DNA of 64,000 nucleotides, from NCBI GenBank assembly GCA_963693365.1, contig CAVNZM010000003.1, positions 1,426,001 through 1,490,000 of the forward strand, given 5' to 3'. Each line of letters starts with the position of its first letter. Within the stretch, counting starts at the first letter, position 1. The DNA is from Amoebidium appalachense (taxonomy: Eukaryota > Ichthyosporea). Under the pieces are notes generated by a model that saw nothing but the letters and a program-made list of their open reading frames with translations, ran no database searches and was not told the origin of the DNA. Of this stretch, positions 9,840 to 21,889 are shown piece by piece. Both the position numbers and the translations under genes were made by a program.

Positions 9840-10527
9840 TGCAGGGTGTACAAAGCACATACAAGCGAAATGACACAGAACCTGGCAGATTAACACGTCA
9901 AATCGCACAACTTAATTCAAACAACCAGAACCAACCCACAAATAACCCCCCACAACAATCCACCAATCAAAGCCGAGCGCAACAAAATGCGAGAACTGCG
10001 TTGGTACCCCCCAGCGAATATCAATACCACGAGCAACGGAGCGAAATCGCACCCGAGCAAGCATTCCCAAACACTACTGGTGCCCCAGACCTTTCTGTGC
10101 GGGGTATTCAATCAAGGGCTGGGGGTTTTGCACAAGCATTCCGTGCAAATTTTGAGGATAACATGGCTTTGCGCTTTTTCACTAATAGTAACGAGGACTC
10201 ACAAGATGACGATGATTTGCCGGATATATCGGACTGGTACGTATACTACTACCCCCCCCCCCCCCCCCTCCGGTCCCACCCCATCCTGTCCACCCACGTG
10301 CTTTACATACACATTGTACTGCCCGCAACCACTAAGAACATGCAAGCCAGAACCAGAGCCAGCTGCGTGATTGTGAAGTTTATGTGTTTGTGTGAGCTTG
10401 TGTGTGTGTGTGTGTGTGAGTGTGTGTGTGTGTATGTGTGTGTGTGTGCGCGCACGCGCATTGTGCTGCTTACAAACACGAAACAAGCAAGCCGGAGCCT
10501 GAGCCTTTTTTGTGTGTGTAGGTGTAT

Positions 10528-10558
<31 letters not shown>

Positions 10559-10918
10559 GTGACGTGTGTGTGCTTGTCTGCTTGTGTGTGTGTGTGTTAA
10601 TGTGTATGTATGTGTGTGTGTGTGTGCGCGCGCGTGCGTGTGCGGTGGCACCTGTGTACACGGTGACCGTGTGTGCAGGTGTTTTGATGTGCACGTAATT
10701 GTATTGGGTTTTGTATCCCGTAACAGTATGCACGTGTGCGTTTGTGTCTTTATATTTTCAGGATGAGGTGTTTGTGTGTTGGCAGTGGCCGGCACTGCTA
10801 TCGGTAATGTTATTGTCTGGTACAGACCCTGTCTTGTTCACTGACACTATTTTTTTTGGTAACATGCTCTACACACAGCTTTCAGGAATGTATGGATTAC
10901 ATTGCGCTGTAGTTTTAG

Positions 10919-10964
<46 letters not shown>

Positions 10965-11783
10965 CCTCCCTCCCCGACGAGCTTTGTTCCGTTGTGTCTA
11001 AAAACAATGTAAATGTCTGACCCACAGCATCTTCAACGACGACGAAGTTGACCCGCACACAGCCCCCCGTGCCAATGAAAACGTCAATGGAAATCCCGTT
11101 GGCAGTGAGACCGATGCAGCCCACACGTGCGAGGCCGGCCCCCCACCTCCATCGCCCACACCTGCAACCCCACCACAACCCCAATCACCATTACAACAGA
11201 ACAATAATAACAACATTCATCTCACTTTAGCACAAGTATACACGGCCATCGAGGAGGAAACAATGTGGGTCTCTGACCAAGTTGCAGTGGATTTAATAGC
11301 ACAAGTTCGAGAGGAAACACGCAAGCTGGTAGGGGATAGCGGTGAGGGGGATAACACAGGTGTGAATGAGCAGGATAATGATGATTGGGTGGATGATCTA
11401 TTAGCAGACGAGGGGGGTGTGGGTGGAAATGAGCAAGGGCATCCAGTTGCCGGGGAGGGGGAGAATGGGGAAAACAACAATAGGGGTGTGCAAAACGACG
11501 ACGAGGGCGAGCAAAACTTATTCCGAAGGTGTGCTTCTCCCCACTCCTCCCTCCCCTTTTTGTTCTCGGTACGGTCGCCAAGCGCGCGCGCGTGTGTGTA
11601 TGTGTGTGTGTGGGTGTTGAGAGGGGGAAGAGGAGGTGGAGGGGGGGAAGGGGGGGGGGCATAGAATGTCCGTTTGTTGGTAGAGCCATCGCAATTCGGC
11701 TATCCACCTGTGCACGTGCAGGGCAGGGGTATGTGCAGGTGCCACATGTGCATGTGTGTGGTGCGTGAGTGTGTGTGCCCGGG

Positions 11784-11830
<47 letters not shown>

Positions 11831-13920
11831 TCGTGTGTGTGTGTGTGTGTGTGTGTGTGTCGCGGGCGGGGGGGGGGGGGGGGGGGGGGGAGGGGGCGGG
11901 GGGGGCACATGTTTGTAGGCAAGCAATGTGGTGCGTGAGGAAAGAGATTGTAGAATATGCTAACGTGCACATACCCTTCCATGATGCAGGTTGCGGCCGG
12001 CGTGGTTACGCAGCGACGAAAAAACCTTGCTGTGGGAGGAGTTGATGTCATTGTTTGACGGGGCTAGCAATCTCACGGGGTACCTTTTTCAAACAGTGAC
12101 GGGCACTGCAAACGAGAAGGCAGAGGCCCTCACACGCATCAGCGACGCTATCTGTGTATGTATGTGGCAAATATATGTTGATAACAAAACAACCAAGGCA
12201 GCGATAGCAAATGTTTCTAAATTAATCAAGGCCACTTTGATAACGATAGATCCTCGGCTACAATACCTTGTCCCCTCCACCCAAACGTGGCTCGAAGAAA
12301 CATTATGGGAGTTAACTGGGGGCACCCACTTACAACCGTATGTTGTATGCCCCAACCTCCAATGCAACACATTATACAAGCCCGGTGATTTACAACTGAC
12401 GGGAGCTGGCAAGGACGGCAAATCGGATTTGGGTTTTACTCAATGTCGGATTAAATGCCGTACAGTTCTACGTTACAAAAAACTTGGGGAACGGTGAGTG
12501 CACACTGCAAGACTGCTCACTGCATGACCACTACATGCAGTCAAGCATGCATGCTAGAGAGGGAGGGAGGAAGGGAGAGAGTGGAGGGAGGGAAGAGGGG
12601 GGGGGGGGGGGGGGGGGGGGATGTATGCATTTGAGGGGTCCACAAGGATAGAAGAGGGAGGAGCTCGAGATGGGAGAGGGGGGTGGAGTGGGGAAGGGGG
12701 GGGGAGAGAGGGGGAGGGAGAAAGAGAGAGAGGGAGAGAGAGAGAGAGAGAGAAGAGATAGAGAGACATAACTAATCAATGACACATTCCGTTGCAAAAA
12801 TTATACTGGCAGTCCCGTGCACACCACCCACACCACGTTGCCCGCCGCCCGTGCATGTATATAAAGACAATACACACACGACTGCGAGGCCCACACATAT
12901 AACCACACACTCACACACAAGCAAACACAAGCACACACAAGCACACACACACACACACACGCACACACACACAGAGAGAGAGAGAGATAGAGAGAGAGAA
13001 AGAAAGAGAGAAGACAACGAGAAAGAGACCACATTCACACCCCCACCCCCACCCCCACACACAGGAGCGGAACCCGCCAACCCGTGGTGTGTGGCAGGGA
13101 ACTTACCATAAGAGCCGGGAGACGATTTAAGGCGGCCAAGTCATTTTTCTACACATCGATCCTCGAAAAGCTCTCGGAATTAATTTCCATCCCTGCAAAT
13201 GCCCAGGCAATATCAGAACACAACCAACGGCTTCGGCAATACCAATCACGGGAGGAATATTTGGCAGCAAATAACGGGGCTATGCCAGATTTATCGTACG
13301 GAGAGGCATACTGGTCACCCGAAATGGTGAAATTTCGTTCCGAAGGACCACTTAACTTCACACTGTTACTGAATTTTGATTTTTTTTGCCCCTTCTGCAA
13401 ATTTGTTAACACCTACTCGGTTGGTGCAATATATCTGACCATAACTTCTTTGCCGTTTCAAATGCGCCAACGTAAAGAAAACACAATTTTCGTAGGCCTA
13501 ATCCCCGGTCCCAGAGAGCCAGAACAAACATTAAACGGATTCCTAGCACCACTAATTGCAGATTTGCGAACACTTTATGAAAAGGGTATTAAAGTCAAAA
13601 TCAACGGCGTAGACGTTACAGCTCGAGGTAGATTGGTTGTCGTTGCATGCGACTCCCCTGGTCGTAGTAAAATAGGTGGGTGGGCAGGCCATTCGGCTAA
13701 CTATGGTTGCCCTTGTTGCAAAAAGAAAGCGGAAAACGGATGCTGGGGTGGGGAACAGAATGCCGAGGCACGCACCCATGCACAGATGCTGTAAGTACAC
13801 AGGGGCGAATGTGTGCACGTGCACGTGTGTGCATATGTGGGTGTCTTTGTGCGTGTAACTGTGTGTATATGCGTGTTGTGTTTGTGTATGTGTGTGTGTG
13901 TGTGTGTGTGAGCGTGTGTG

Positions 13921-13964
<44 letters not shown>

Positions 13965-14715
13965 TGCATGCTTGCATATGCGGGGTCGCAGTGGATGCAT
14001 GCTTTTGTGTGTGTGTCTGCGTGCATGCGTGTGCGTGTGCATGTGTGTGGAGAGGATGGTAAGTGGGTGCAAGTATGTGGCATGCGTACACATGTCGTCG
14101 GGGGGGAGGGGGGGGGGGGGGGGGGGGGCATAGGAGAGCTCAGGTACCTCTGTTCACGGATGTTTGTGCAGGTGGCAAGCGCTGGCCAGCTGGTTTGCCC
14201 CAACTGTAGCACTGCGGCAGAACGTCACAACTGCCACCGGCGTTCGGTACAGCACGCTACTGGAGCTGTACCCAGATAGCTGGTGGAGTTTGGTGGATTC
14301 AATTGTTATTGACCCCATGCACACCCTCTATCTGGGTATAGTCTCCGACCTAATCGACCTTATGCTAGAGCGACACGGCATAAAGGTGGCCAAGGATGGA
14401 GACAGGACACCCGAGGCTAACGGTATGTTGTTTCTTTATCATGGGTGAAGTGCGCAATGAGGGCGAAAGGAAGGGCGGGAGGGGGGGAGGGACTTGGAGA
14501 GGCGGGCAGGGGGGGGGGGGGGGGAGACAGAAACCGAGAGAAGGGGGGGGGGGGGGGGGGGAAGAAGGGGAAGGGGAAGGAGAGGGAAAGAGAAAAGCGA
14601 TAGGTGGGTTAGGGTGGGGGAAAAGAGAGGGGGAGAGTGTGTGAGAGGGTGGTGAAGAGAGACAGAAAGTGAGAGGGAGAGAAAGAGAGAGAGAGAGGAG
14701 GGGGAGGGAGGGGGG

Positions 14716-14751
<36 letters not shown>

Positions 14752-14762
14752 GGGGGGGGGGG

Positions 14763-14842
<80 letters not shown>

Positions 14843-14910
14843 GTGAGAGTGAGATAGAGAGTGAGAGAGTGAGAGAGTGTGTGTGTTGTGGGGAGGGGGG
14901 GGGAGGGGGA

Positions 14911-14944
<34 letters not shown>

Positions 14945-15576
14945 GACAGAAAGAAGTAAGCGAGGCGCAGGGCAGGAGCATGAATAAAGTCAATAAAGTC
15001 ATAAATTAAGAAGCGACCTGTTTTGCAGACCAACTGCGACGCATCGATAGGCGGCTAGAGCAGCTGTACCTTCATCTCCCACCCTCCGACTACTGCCGCC
15101 CACCTAAGGGTAAATCGATCGTCAGTCGTACCGGTTGGAAAGCCGCTACCTATCGCCATTTCCTTCACTACGGTGCTCTATATGTATTCTACGGTATATT
15201 CACCGCTGCCGACTATGAAATATGGCGAAACCTGTTCCTGGCTAGTCATCATTGGGCTAAGGACGATGTTACGTTGGAGGATCTAAAAATAGCAGACACA
15301 CATTACGCCAAGTTCCTGGAACTACTTAAGCAAGAAGGATATTACGGTGAACAGCCGGACGGAAAACAAAAACCGCTCAAGCCCAACTATCACTATGCAT
15401 CCCATTTTTCTAAATTCATTCGGCAATTTGGGTCCTTCCGGAACTGGTGGTTGTTCTTTTATGAGCTCCTTAATGGCTTCCTCCGGAGCTTCGAAACCAA
15501 CAACAAAGGTATGTACTGCCCAGCACAAAGTGTGTTTGTGTTTGTGTGTGTGCGCGCATGTGTATGTGATTTAGAG

Positions 15577-15611
<35 letters not shown>

Positions 15612-15738
15612 GAGAGGGGGAGAAGCGAGGGAGAGAGACAGAGAGAGGTGTGTGTGTGTGGGGGGGGGGGGGGGGGGGGGGGAGATCGAGACGAGAAAGG
15701 AGAAGAGAGAGGAGAGAGAGAGGGAGAGAAAGAGAGAG

Positions 15739-15794
<56 letters not shown>

Positions 15795-16075
15795 TGTGTG
15801 TGTGAGTGAGAGAGAGAGAGAGAGAGAGATAAGAAAGGTAGATAGGGCGTGTGTATGTGTATGTGTGTGGGTGTGTGTGTGTGGGGGGGGGGTTGTTTTA
15901 TCTGGTCGGACACCACCGGGGGGGGGGGGGGGGGGGAGAAGGTGAAAGGGCAAGAATGAGAGAAGAAGAAAGGGAAGCAGGAAGAGAAGGAGGAAAAGGT
16001 TAGAGGAAGAAGGGGCCTGGATCGAGAAGGGGATGTAGGAAACATGCAGACGGGGGCACAACGGATGGATGGATG

Positions 16076-16151
<76 letters not shown>

Positions 16152-17301
16152 GTGCGTGTTTATATGTGACTGTGTGTCATATGAACGTCTACAAACATGT
16201 GCATACGTGTACGGACAAACACCTACATCTTCTTCTACCAAAATAAACAAACACACACAAAAAGATACTGCAAACACATATATGCTACAAGAACGAAGCA
16301 AACCTAACCTTTAAGCACCCCCCCCCCCCCCCCCCCCCCCCCCCCCGCCCGCCCCCACTTGCACCAGTACCAACCCCCCTCCCTTCCCCCCCCCCCCCTC
16401 CCCACCTCTTCCCGTCCGTCCCTTTCCCTCTCATCCCCTACTAACACAACACACACGGGCACACACCATTCTCTACCGCCCGGCTACCAAGCTGCCCTTC
16501 AACTTTAAAGCATCACAGCCACCCACTGACACAGGCACGGTGCACACAGGTGTAGAGTGGCAGATGATAATGTGCGCCCTGTGTCAAGGGTTCTACCGTG
16601 CGCCAGAGCTACGTGCCCTTCTTCCTCCCGCGCTGTTGGAACTACTACCCGACCACGAAATCAGTGCTGAGGGCATTGAACGCCGGCAAACAGTCACGGG
16701 CACTTACGGGCCAGCTCAGGCAGCACCGGAGCAGACTAAACGGCGTGGTAAGCAGATCAGCGTGGATGGCAGCCCATTTGCAGACCTGCGACAACAAATC
16801 GTTCATTACATTCGTGCTGCCTACTTCAGCGACAAACAGTTTAACGTTGGGCTTCAGCTTGCAAAAAAGGCATGCCCCCAAAACATCACAACCTACACAA
16901 CCGGAATAGTCCGGCACACCCGGATAACATGCAACTCCAACGCAACCAGCAACAAGCGCAGGTACGTCTCGGCAAGCTTGCCAAGAGATAGCGCTCACCT
17001 TGATAACTGTGGTGAGTACTTTGGGGAGATCATGTTTTTTTTTGAGTGTGATATTAAGGTCGAGGAGGGTAGGGTGGAGAGGGTTGAGCTAACATACTGC
17101 CAGTGGCGGTACAACCCCAAAGAGATAGTTACGAATGGGATGTACATAGTGACCGATGCAATTTACCAGGCTGAGAAGTGGGCCCAAAAGGTCGTGAACC
17201 CCCAGGCTTTCGAAAGATTGTGTATGATTCTCTCGTGGAAAGACCCAGACCCCCAGAACAACAATGAGTATGCAGTTCTCCCACTAAGGCCCGGGCTTTA
17301 A
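9839..17301 (+). CDS. Plavaka-type (CACTA/Tnp2) transposase, seven exons
   Basis: Exons: 9839-10236, 11028-11528, 11990-12493, 13065-13790, 14172-14422, 15029-15508 and 16535-17301. All have GT/AG borders and the phases agree, giving about 1208 codons. Exons 1-2 are polar and acidic. Exon 4 holds [27 protein letters not shown] and [12 protein letters not shown], then [18 protein letters not shown] with the first catalytic Asp, then a CPCC zinc motif. Exon 5 has [11 protein letters not shown] with the second Asp. Exon 6 has [17 protein letters not shown] with the catalytic Glu. These match the Tnp2/Transposase_21 family, Plavaka branch. The DDE triad is complete and no stop was seen, so it could be functional. 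Plavaka elements are best known from fungi. TIRs were not located. Confidence 0.85.
10237..11027 (+). other. Plavaka intron 1
   Basis: GTACGT...CCCACAG. It contains a short poly-C run, (GT)n arrays with GCGC interruptions (10396-10660) and a 43-base poly-C run near 10919-10961. The phase is 2 on both sides. Confidence 0.8.
11529..11989 (+). other. Plavaka intron 2
   Basis: GTGTGC...GATGCAG, phase 2. It holds (GT)n at about 11787-11860 followed by a poly-G run to about 11910. Confidence 0.78.
12494..13064 (+). other. Plavaka intron 3
   Basis: GTGAGT...CACACAG, phase 2. It holds GA-rich and poly-G sequence (12555-12765), then (CA)n and (GA)n. Confidence 0.8.
13791..14171 (+). other. Plavaka intron 4
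   Basis: GTAAGT...TGTGCAG, phase 2, filled by (GT)n and ending with a poly-G run near 14101-14128. Confidence 0.8.
14423..15028 (+). other. Plavaka intron 5
   Basis: GTATGT...TTTGCAG, phase 1. Almost entirely (GA)n and poly-G, so the template strand is a polypyrimidine tract about 450 bases long. Confidence 0.82.
15509..16534 (+). other. Plavaka intron 6
   Basis: GTATGT...GACACAG, phase 1. It contains poly-G, (GA)n, a (GT)n array of about 70 bases from 16078, and a poly-C block at 16317-16345. It joins the SFETNNK motif to the start of exon 7, where the transposase family continues without a break. Confidence 0.8.
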
Positions 17302-17399
17302 ACTAGATTGACCGTAGATTAAACTAGATTGGCGGTAGAGATGTGGAGGTAGCTCCAAAACATCAGACGAAAGTAGAGCAATATATTTTTTTTATATTT

Positions 17400-17453
<54 letters not shown>

Positions 17454-17917
17454 TGTGAGTGATAGTGTGTAGTAAAGTAAGAAAAAATTAGCATGTATTT
17501 CTACGGATAACGTATGGTATTAAGACGTGCATGAATGTTTAGGCAAGGCTTGGGTACACATTATTATCGTTTCATTATAAAGCCATGAATGCATGCAAAG
17601 GAGAGGCATGTCCAAAGTGCAAAACTCACGGGCCTGAAAATACCTGTATGGGCTCGAATACATGCATACACAAACACAAACACCATAAAAAGACTCCTTC
17701 CCGATGCAAGAATGAAAGCCATGTGTGTTGAAAAAAAAAAGGAAAGGAGTCAATGAAGAGAAAAGATGAACAGCAGTCCTAAACGAAGATCAAACACTGG
17801 CCTTGCAGGCGTGCCAGTACAGCGCGAGGGCAGGAAGAGGGTGGAGAGGCGAAGAGGGAGGGAAGGAGGCTGCGGACTTCAGAGTAGGGGCGGGAGGGGG
17901 CCGGGGGGGGGGGGGGG

Positions 17918-17948
<31 letters not shown>

Positions 17949-18730
17949 AGGGGAGGGGGTGGGGGGGGTAAAACTAACCTGCCTGTTGTGGCAAGGAGTC
18001 CACACGTCCAGAATGTTTCGCCACCATTTTTAATTAAGGAACATTGAAGGTAGCACGGTTCGAATTGAACGCAGAAGTAGAGTGATTAAAAAAGGGTGTC
18101 AAAAAAAACACACCACGTCTTGTATGTAATTGACATATATAATTGACAAACGATATGAACTTCGCGAACAACAGGAGCGGACTTATGACAAAGGAAACGA
18201 AGTTCTCCCCGGCAGATGACCTGGTCGTAAAGGAAATAATGACTCTATGTTACAACCTCTGTTGCGCAATGCAATGACAAAGTTGACAGAGCGGCGCACG
18301 CAGTTTGACTACGGTAGCGTGCGCGAAACTTAGACTCCTTGCGTGCTTGCTCTTGGTCACGCACATTCACCTGCACTAATCGTTGCCGACTGGCACGTGT
18401 CAGTTCAAGCATCAAAGGATGTGTGCCTCGATCGCATTCCTGGGTGCGGCCCAAACCAATCAAGTGCTAGCCCGCAGGTGCGTGCGGTTCAGCCCAAAAA
18501 TCCGAGGCTCACGATCCACGATTCCCCGCGGATCGGACCCGAAATATCGGTGCAGTGTAGGACCGCACGCCGCATGGGCAACATTCCTACAGGAGCAAAA
18601 CACATTCCACAAAAAATCGGTGAAAATCGTCCATCGGCCGGCCCTACCAGTTCATAATGTAACCCGGTCGTCACTCGTAGGTACCTACTTTCCTATAGCG
18701 GGACTGGCAGTGACTAACCCCCTCCCCTAA
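17302..18730. other. Spacer between the Plavaka gene and the PolB tail
   Basis: It contains a T-rich run and (GT)n (17385-17455) and poly-G (17905-17970). The remaining sequence shows no convincing coding. The Plavaka 3' end should lie here, but no matching inverted repeat with the 7.5-8.7 kb stretch was found by eye. Confidence 0.5.
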
Positions 18731-18954
18731 TCAAAACTGCAGCGTGCCCTCCGGTGCAGCCCACCCAATGGGGTAGCTGCGTACACTACCGTCTGCCGCC
18801 TCAAACACCCCCCTCTTGTCGAAGGCACCCGACTGTGTCTTGCGCTGGTCCTTGCTGGCCAGGTGGTAGTTGTGGGGGACCCCGGGCACGGGTTCACGGA
18901 GCAGCCGGTGGTTGGTGACGCTCACACTCGGCAGCTCGCCGTGCACCAGCCTAC
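18731..18954 (-). pseudogene. PolB C-terminal tail, separated from the rest by a 10.3-kb insertion
   Basis: The minus strand reads on from the CTAC duplication at 18951-18954 as RLVHGELPSVSV and ends at a stop at 18731. It lies in the frame left open by the main PolB segment at 29283 once the insertion and one copy of the duplication are discounted. This identifies it as the last 70-odd codons of the polymerase gene. Proximity, orientation and exact frame continuity support this; the tail has no motif of its own. Confidence 0.75.
18951..18954. repeat. Target-site duplication, left (CTAC)
   Basis: CTAC directly precedes the left end of the 10.3-kb element and is repeated directly after its right end at 29283-29286. 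The next base A also matches on the right side, so 4 or 5 bp cannot be separated. Confidence 0.75.
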
Positions 18955-18986
18955 AACAGATAATGGGAGAAATTGTAAAGTTTACA
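18955..18986 (+). repeat. Left terminal inverted repeat of the 10.3-kb element
   Basis: Thirty-two bases pair with 29251-29282 with two mismatches. The inner part, TTGTAAAGTTTACA, is nearly palindromic by itself. Confidence 0.8.
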
Positions 18987-19283
18987 TTTTGTGACGTGGT
19001 GCCACAACGGGGGTATTTTATTAGCATACGAATAGTAAATGCTGAGCTGGGGACCCGGCAGGAAAGATATCGACCAACGGGGACGGCCCGTCATGAGCGG
19101 TGTTCGGATACAAAAACACAGCAAAATATTGACATGAAAACATCCGAACGGGGCCTGCACGTTCGTGTCAAATTATTCATATCATATCCAATTCGGATTC
19201 TGAGAGTCCACCAAGAAGACAAAACGAACAAAAAACGTGCCCATCACAGATTAGTGGTGAAACACGTCTTCGGGGAAACACGT

Positions 19284-19503
19284 ATTCCGGAATATATATT
19301 AGAATCAAAATAAGCATGTTCCAGGAGCCATAAGACGTGTCTGCAAGTCCATGAGCAAGACGTTATAGAAGTTAGACAGTATTGATACAAACATATTCCG
19401 GAATACGATATTATGGGACAAGTGGTTTTGCTGTGGTTTGGGTCACGTAAAGATCTAATAGCTGAGCAGTCCCCAACGTGCAGAAAAACACATATTCCGG
19501 AAT
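19284..19503. repeat. Three spaced ATTCCGGAAT palindromes
   Basis: The perfect palindrome ATTCCGGAAT, usually extended to TATTCCGGAATA, occurs at 19284, 19395 and 19494, spaced 111 and 99 bases. It lies 330-540 bases inside the left end. Subterminal repeats of this type are bound by transposases in several DNA transposon families; that role here is inference. The rest of 18987-19918 holds nothing coding. Confidence 0.55.
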
Positions 19504-19918
19504 ATGTTAATCGGCCTATTGCAAACCCAGTTTTGTGCATCCTCAACCATACATGCCCGTGCTATGGACCAGAAAAACTGATACACTTATTGGTGTCAAG
19601 AGAACCAACCCAACCCCACCCCAATCTAAACCACCATCTACTCGAGCTAGTAGAGACAAAAGCCCTAAAACATAACATAACACAACATAACACAAAAAAA
19701 AAAACACAAGCCCGTTCGTTCGTTTGTTCGTTCCATGAGCATGTAAAAATATGTCAAGATAAAATGTGGCTGAAGGACAGGAAGCCGTTTATTCATTCAA
19801 TCATTCATTCATTCTTTACTTTCACTGAACGACGAGTGAATTCTCTAGAACATGTGTTTCAATACAATTATTGATGCAAATGAATACAAATTTATATATA
19901 CCCACAGGGTATAACGTG

Positions 19919-20011
19919 ATGGTCATTCGAGCAAACATCATGGCCATTGCAGCTGTTGTTGTCGTCATTTGGGGCGCAAGCGCTTTGCAATCGGCTAGAA
20001 AAACATACTAA
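19919..20011 (+). CDS. Possible 30-aa hydrophobic peptide
   Basis: ATG at 19919 follows TATATATACCCACAG within about 15 bases. The frame encodes a single hydrophobic stretch (ANIMAIAAVVVVIWGASAL) and stops at about 20009. A second, overlapping frame continues to about 20200 with another hydrophobic segment. Either could be part of a spliced small membrane protein. It converges with the end of the OTU gene. Confidence 0.25.
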   Translation: MVIRANIMAIAAVVVVIWGASALQSARKTY

Positions 20012-20268
20012 GCGGCAAAGGTGGGGGTGGGCTGTCGGCATCATACTCAGCGTCTACACGGTGGGTTGCATGGTGTTGAGTGCTTTCCTGAATGATATCA
20101 GGTTCTCGGACACCATGTTCTTGACCTATGTTTGTGTGTGTGCGTGTGCGCGTGTGTGCGTGGGTGTGCGTGTGCGTGTGCGTGTGCGTGTGCGTGTGTG
20201 CGTGTGCGATAGATTGTTAGCAGACTTATTTTCAACAAAAGTCAAAAAAAATTCCTAGAATATCCTTT

Positions 20269-20795
20269 TCACCATCCGTAAAACCATTCATCTTCCGGTC
20301 GCATTCTTCCAGTCCTGCGATATAAAGACCCGTGCTTTTCAATGTGGCGAATTGAGTTATACAATCTGTATGTGGACAACAAGTTGTCAAGGCGTAAGGC
20401 AATGCATGGTTCGTTGATAGCACGTAGCATCCTTTTCACCGTGTCGCGTGTTTTTGACCAATTTTTGGTATAGGTGTAAAATCGGTACGCCTTTGATTTT
20501 CGATCAGAAGATTTCGGTTCGTTCTCTAAATAATCAAGTGATTTAGAAGAGAAAACATAACCCGACCACGTCATAACCCTTTCCGCCGCATCGACATCTC
20601 GCAGAAGCTGCATTATCTCTGGGTATCGATCTGAGCCACGAAATGCTGCCCGCATGTACTCAAGACTGATATCGTCGGGGCTGAGTGAGCCCATGTCGAT
20701 ATCACTGAACCGTTTAGGGGGAGGAACCACTGGGGGGGGGGACCGTGTCCGTTTTCTTCGGTGCCTTTTCAATGAATATAAGTATGTTATACAAT
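20269..20795 (-). CDS. Last exon G of the OTU gene
   Basis: Begins after TTCTTACAG in phase 1 and runs about 175 codons to a stop. It starts with a basic stretch (KRHRRKRTRS) followed by SDIDMGSLSPDD, then a predominantly helical region with no recognised family. It shares an obvious domain with exon F: SDI(D/N).GSL, a PE(I/M).QL..D.D.AE stretch, then SGY.F.S. Confidence 0.6.
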
Positions 20796-21852
20796 CTGTA
20801 AGAATTTAACAATCTATCAATGCGTTTTGCAGCTTCGCTTTCTCCGATACGTTACATCCACGTCACCACCCGAGCAGGAGATAAGGGTGCCGTCGGTTCG
20901 GTAGGGCTATGGCGGTGAAAAGGAAACCAACGGGCTGCCATTGAATTGTAATCTACAGGGCCCACCGGCTGTTCATCCCACGAGGGCGAAAAAAAATTGT
21001 AACCTGATGCAGCGATTTTCTCTTCTGCCTCGTCCAGGTCTTGCCACAGCTGCCTCATTTCAGGAAAAAAGGATGCTGTGCGCAAATGCGACTTCGCTAA
21101 CTGGAACTTCAGCTCAGCATTATCCAATGACCCCACGTTGATATCACTGTACGATTTAGCGAGGCATTGTTCACAGGGGCCTTGATCTCCTTCCTGGCAG
21201 TGGCCAAGTGTATAAGTTACTCTAAACAAATATCAGCTGTAGCCGTGTTTCGTGTGAAAACCTAAAACTCGGTGCTATGTTTTAAAAGAGCGTACCAGTA
21301 GGTCGGTAGATCGTGTTAATTCACGAAAACGTTTGCGTGTACGAGCATGTTTGTGCGAGCTTCCGTGTGTGATTCTGTTCTTGTGTGTTGAATGTGGTGC
21401 ATGTTTATGTGTTCAAGGGTTGGTATAATATGGGGTGTGAGCTCCGTGTGTGTGCATGTGTGCATGTGTGCGTGTGCATGATGCATGTGTGTGACTGAGT
21501 GCGCTCACCTACATTGTGCATCGTTTCCCCGGCATCCCCATTTTCTTTCTGTTCCTCCATGGGTGTTGGAGACTGGGTGACAGGCACAGGTGAAGGAGAC
21601 CGGGTGTCAGGTAAGCTGTCGTGGGGTTGGGGGTTCACTGTGGCAAAGGTGATGGTAAGTAGTTATAACTTGAGGCAGGCAACCAAACTTATCAAAAGAA
21701 AGCCCATCAATGATACGATACCTATGGATTGGATACACACTTTGTGTATTGCCAGTCATATCTTTGGGCAGACGTCTTTATATCTACATGTATTAGAGGG
21801 GAATAAGGGAATGGTTCATAGTTTTCCCTAGCTCAACTCCCAAAAGACGCCC

Positions 21853-21889
<37 letters not shown>

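Noticed and set aside
14365-15033. 222-codon Ser/Leu/Pro-rich minus-strand frame
   Set aside because: Translation of the (GA)n/poly-G intron 5 of the Plavaka gene.
18343-18657. 104-codon plus-strand frame before the PolB tail
   Set aside because: Overlaps another equally open frame, has no motif and no start or splice context; treated as non-coding.
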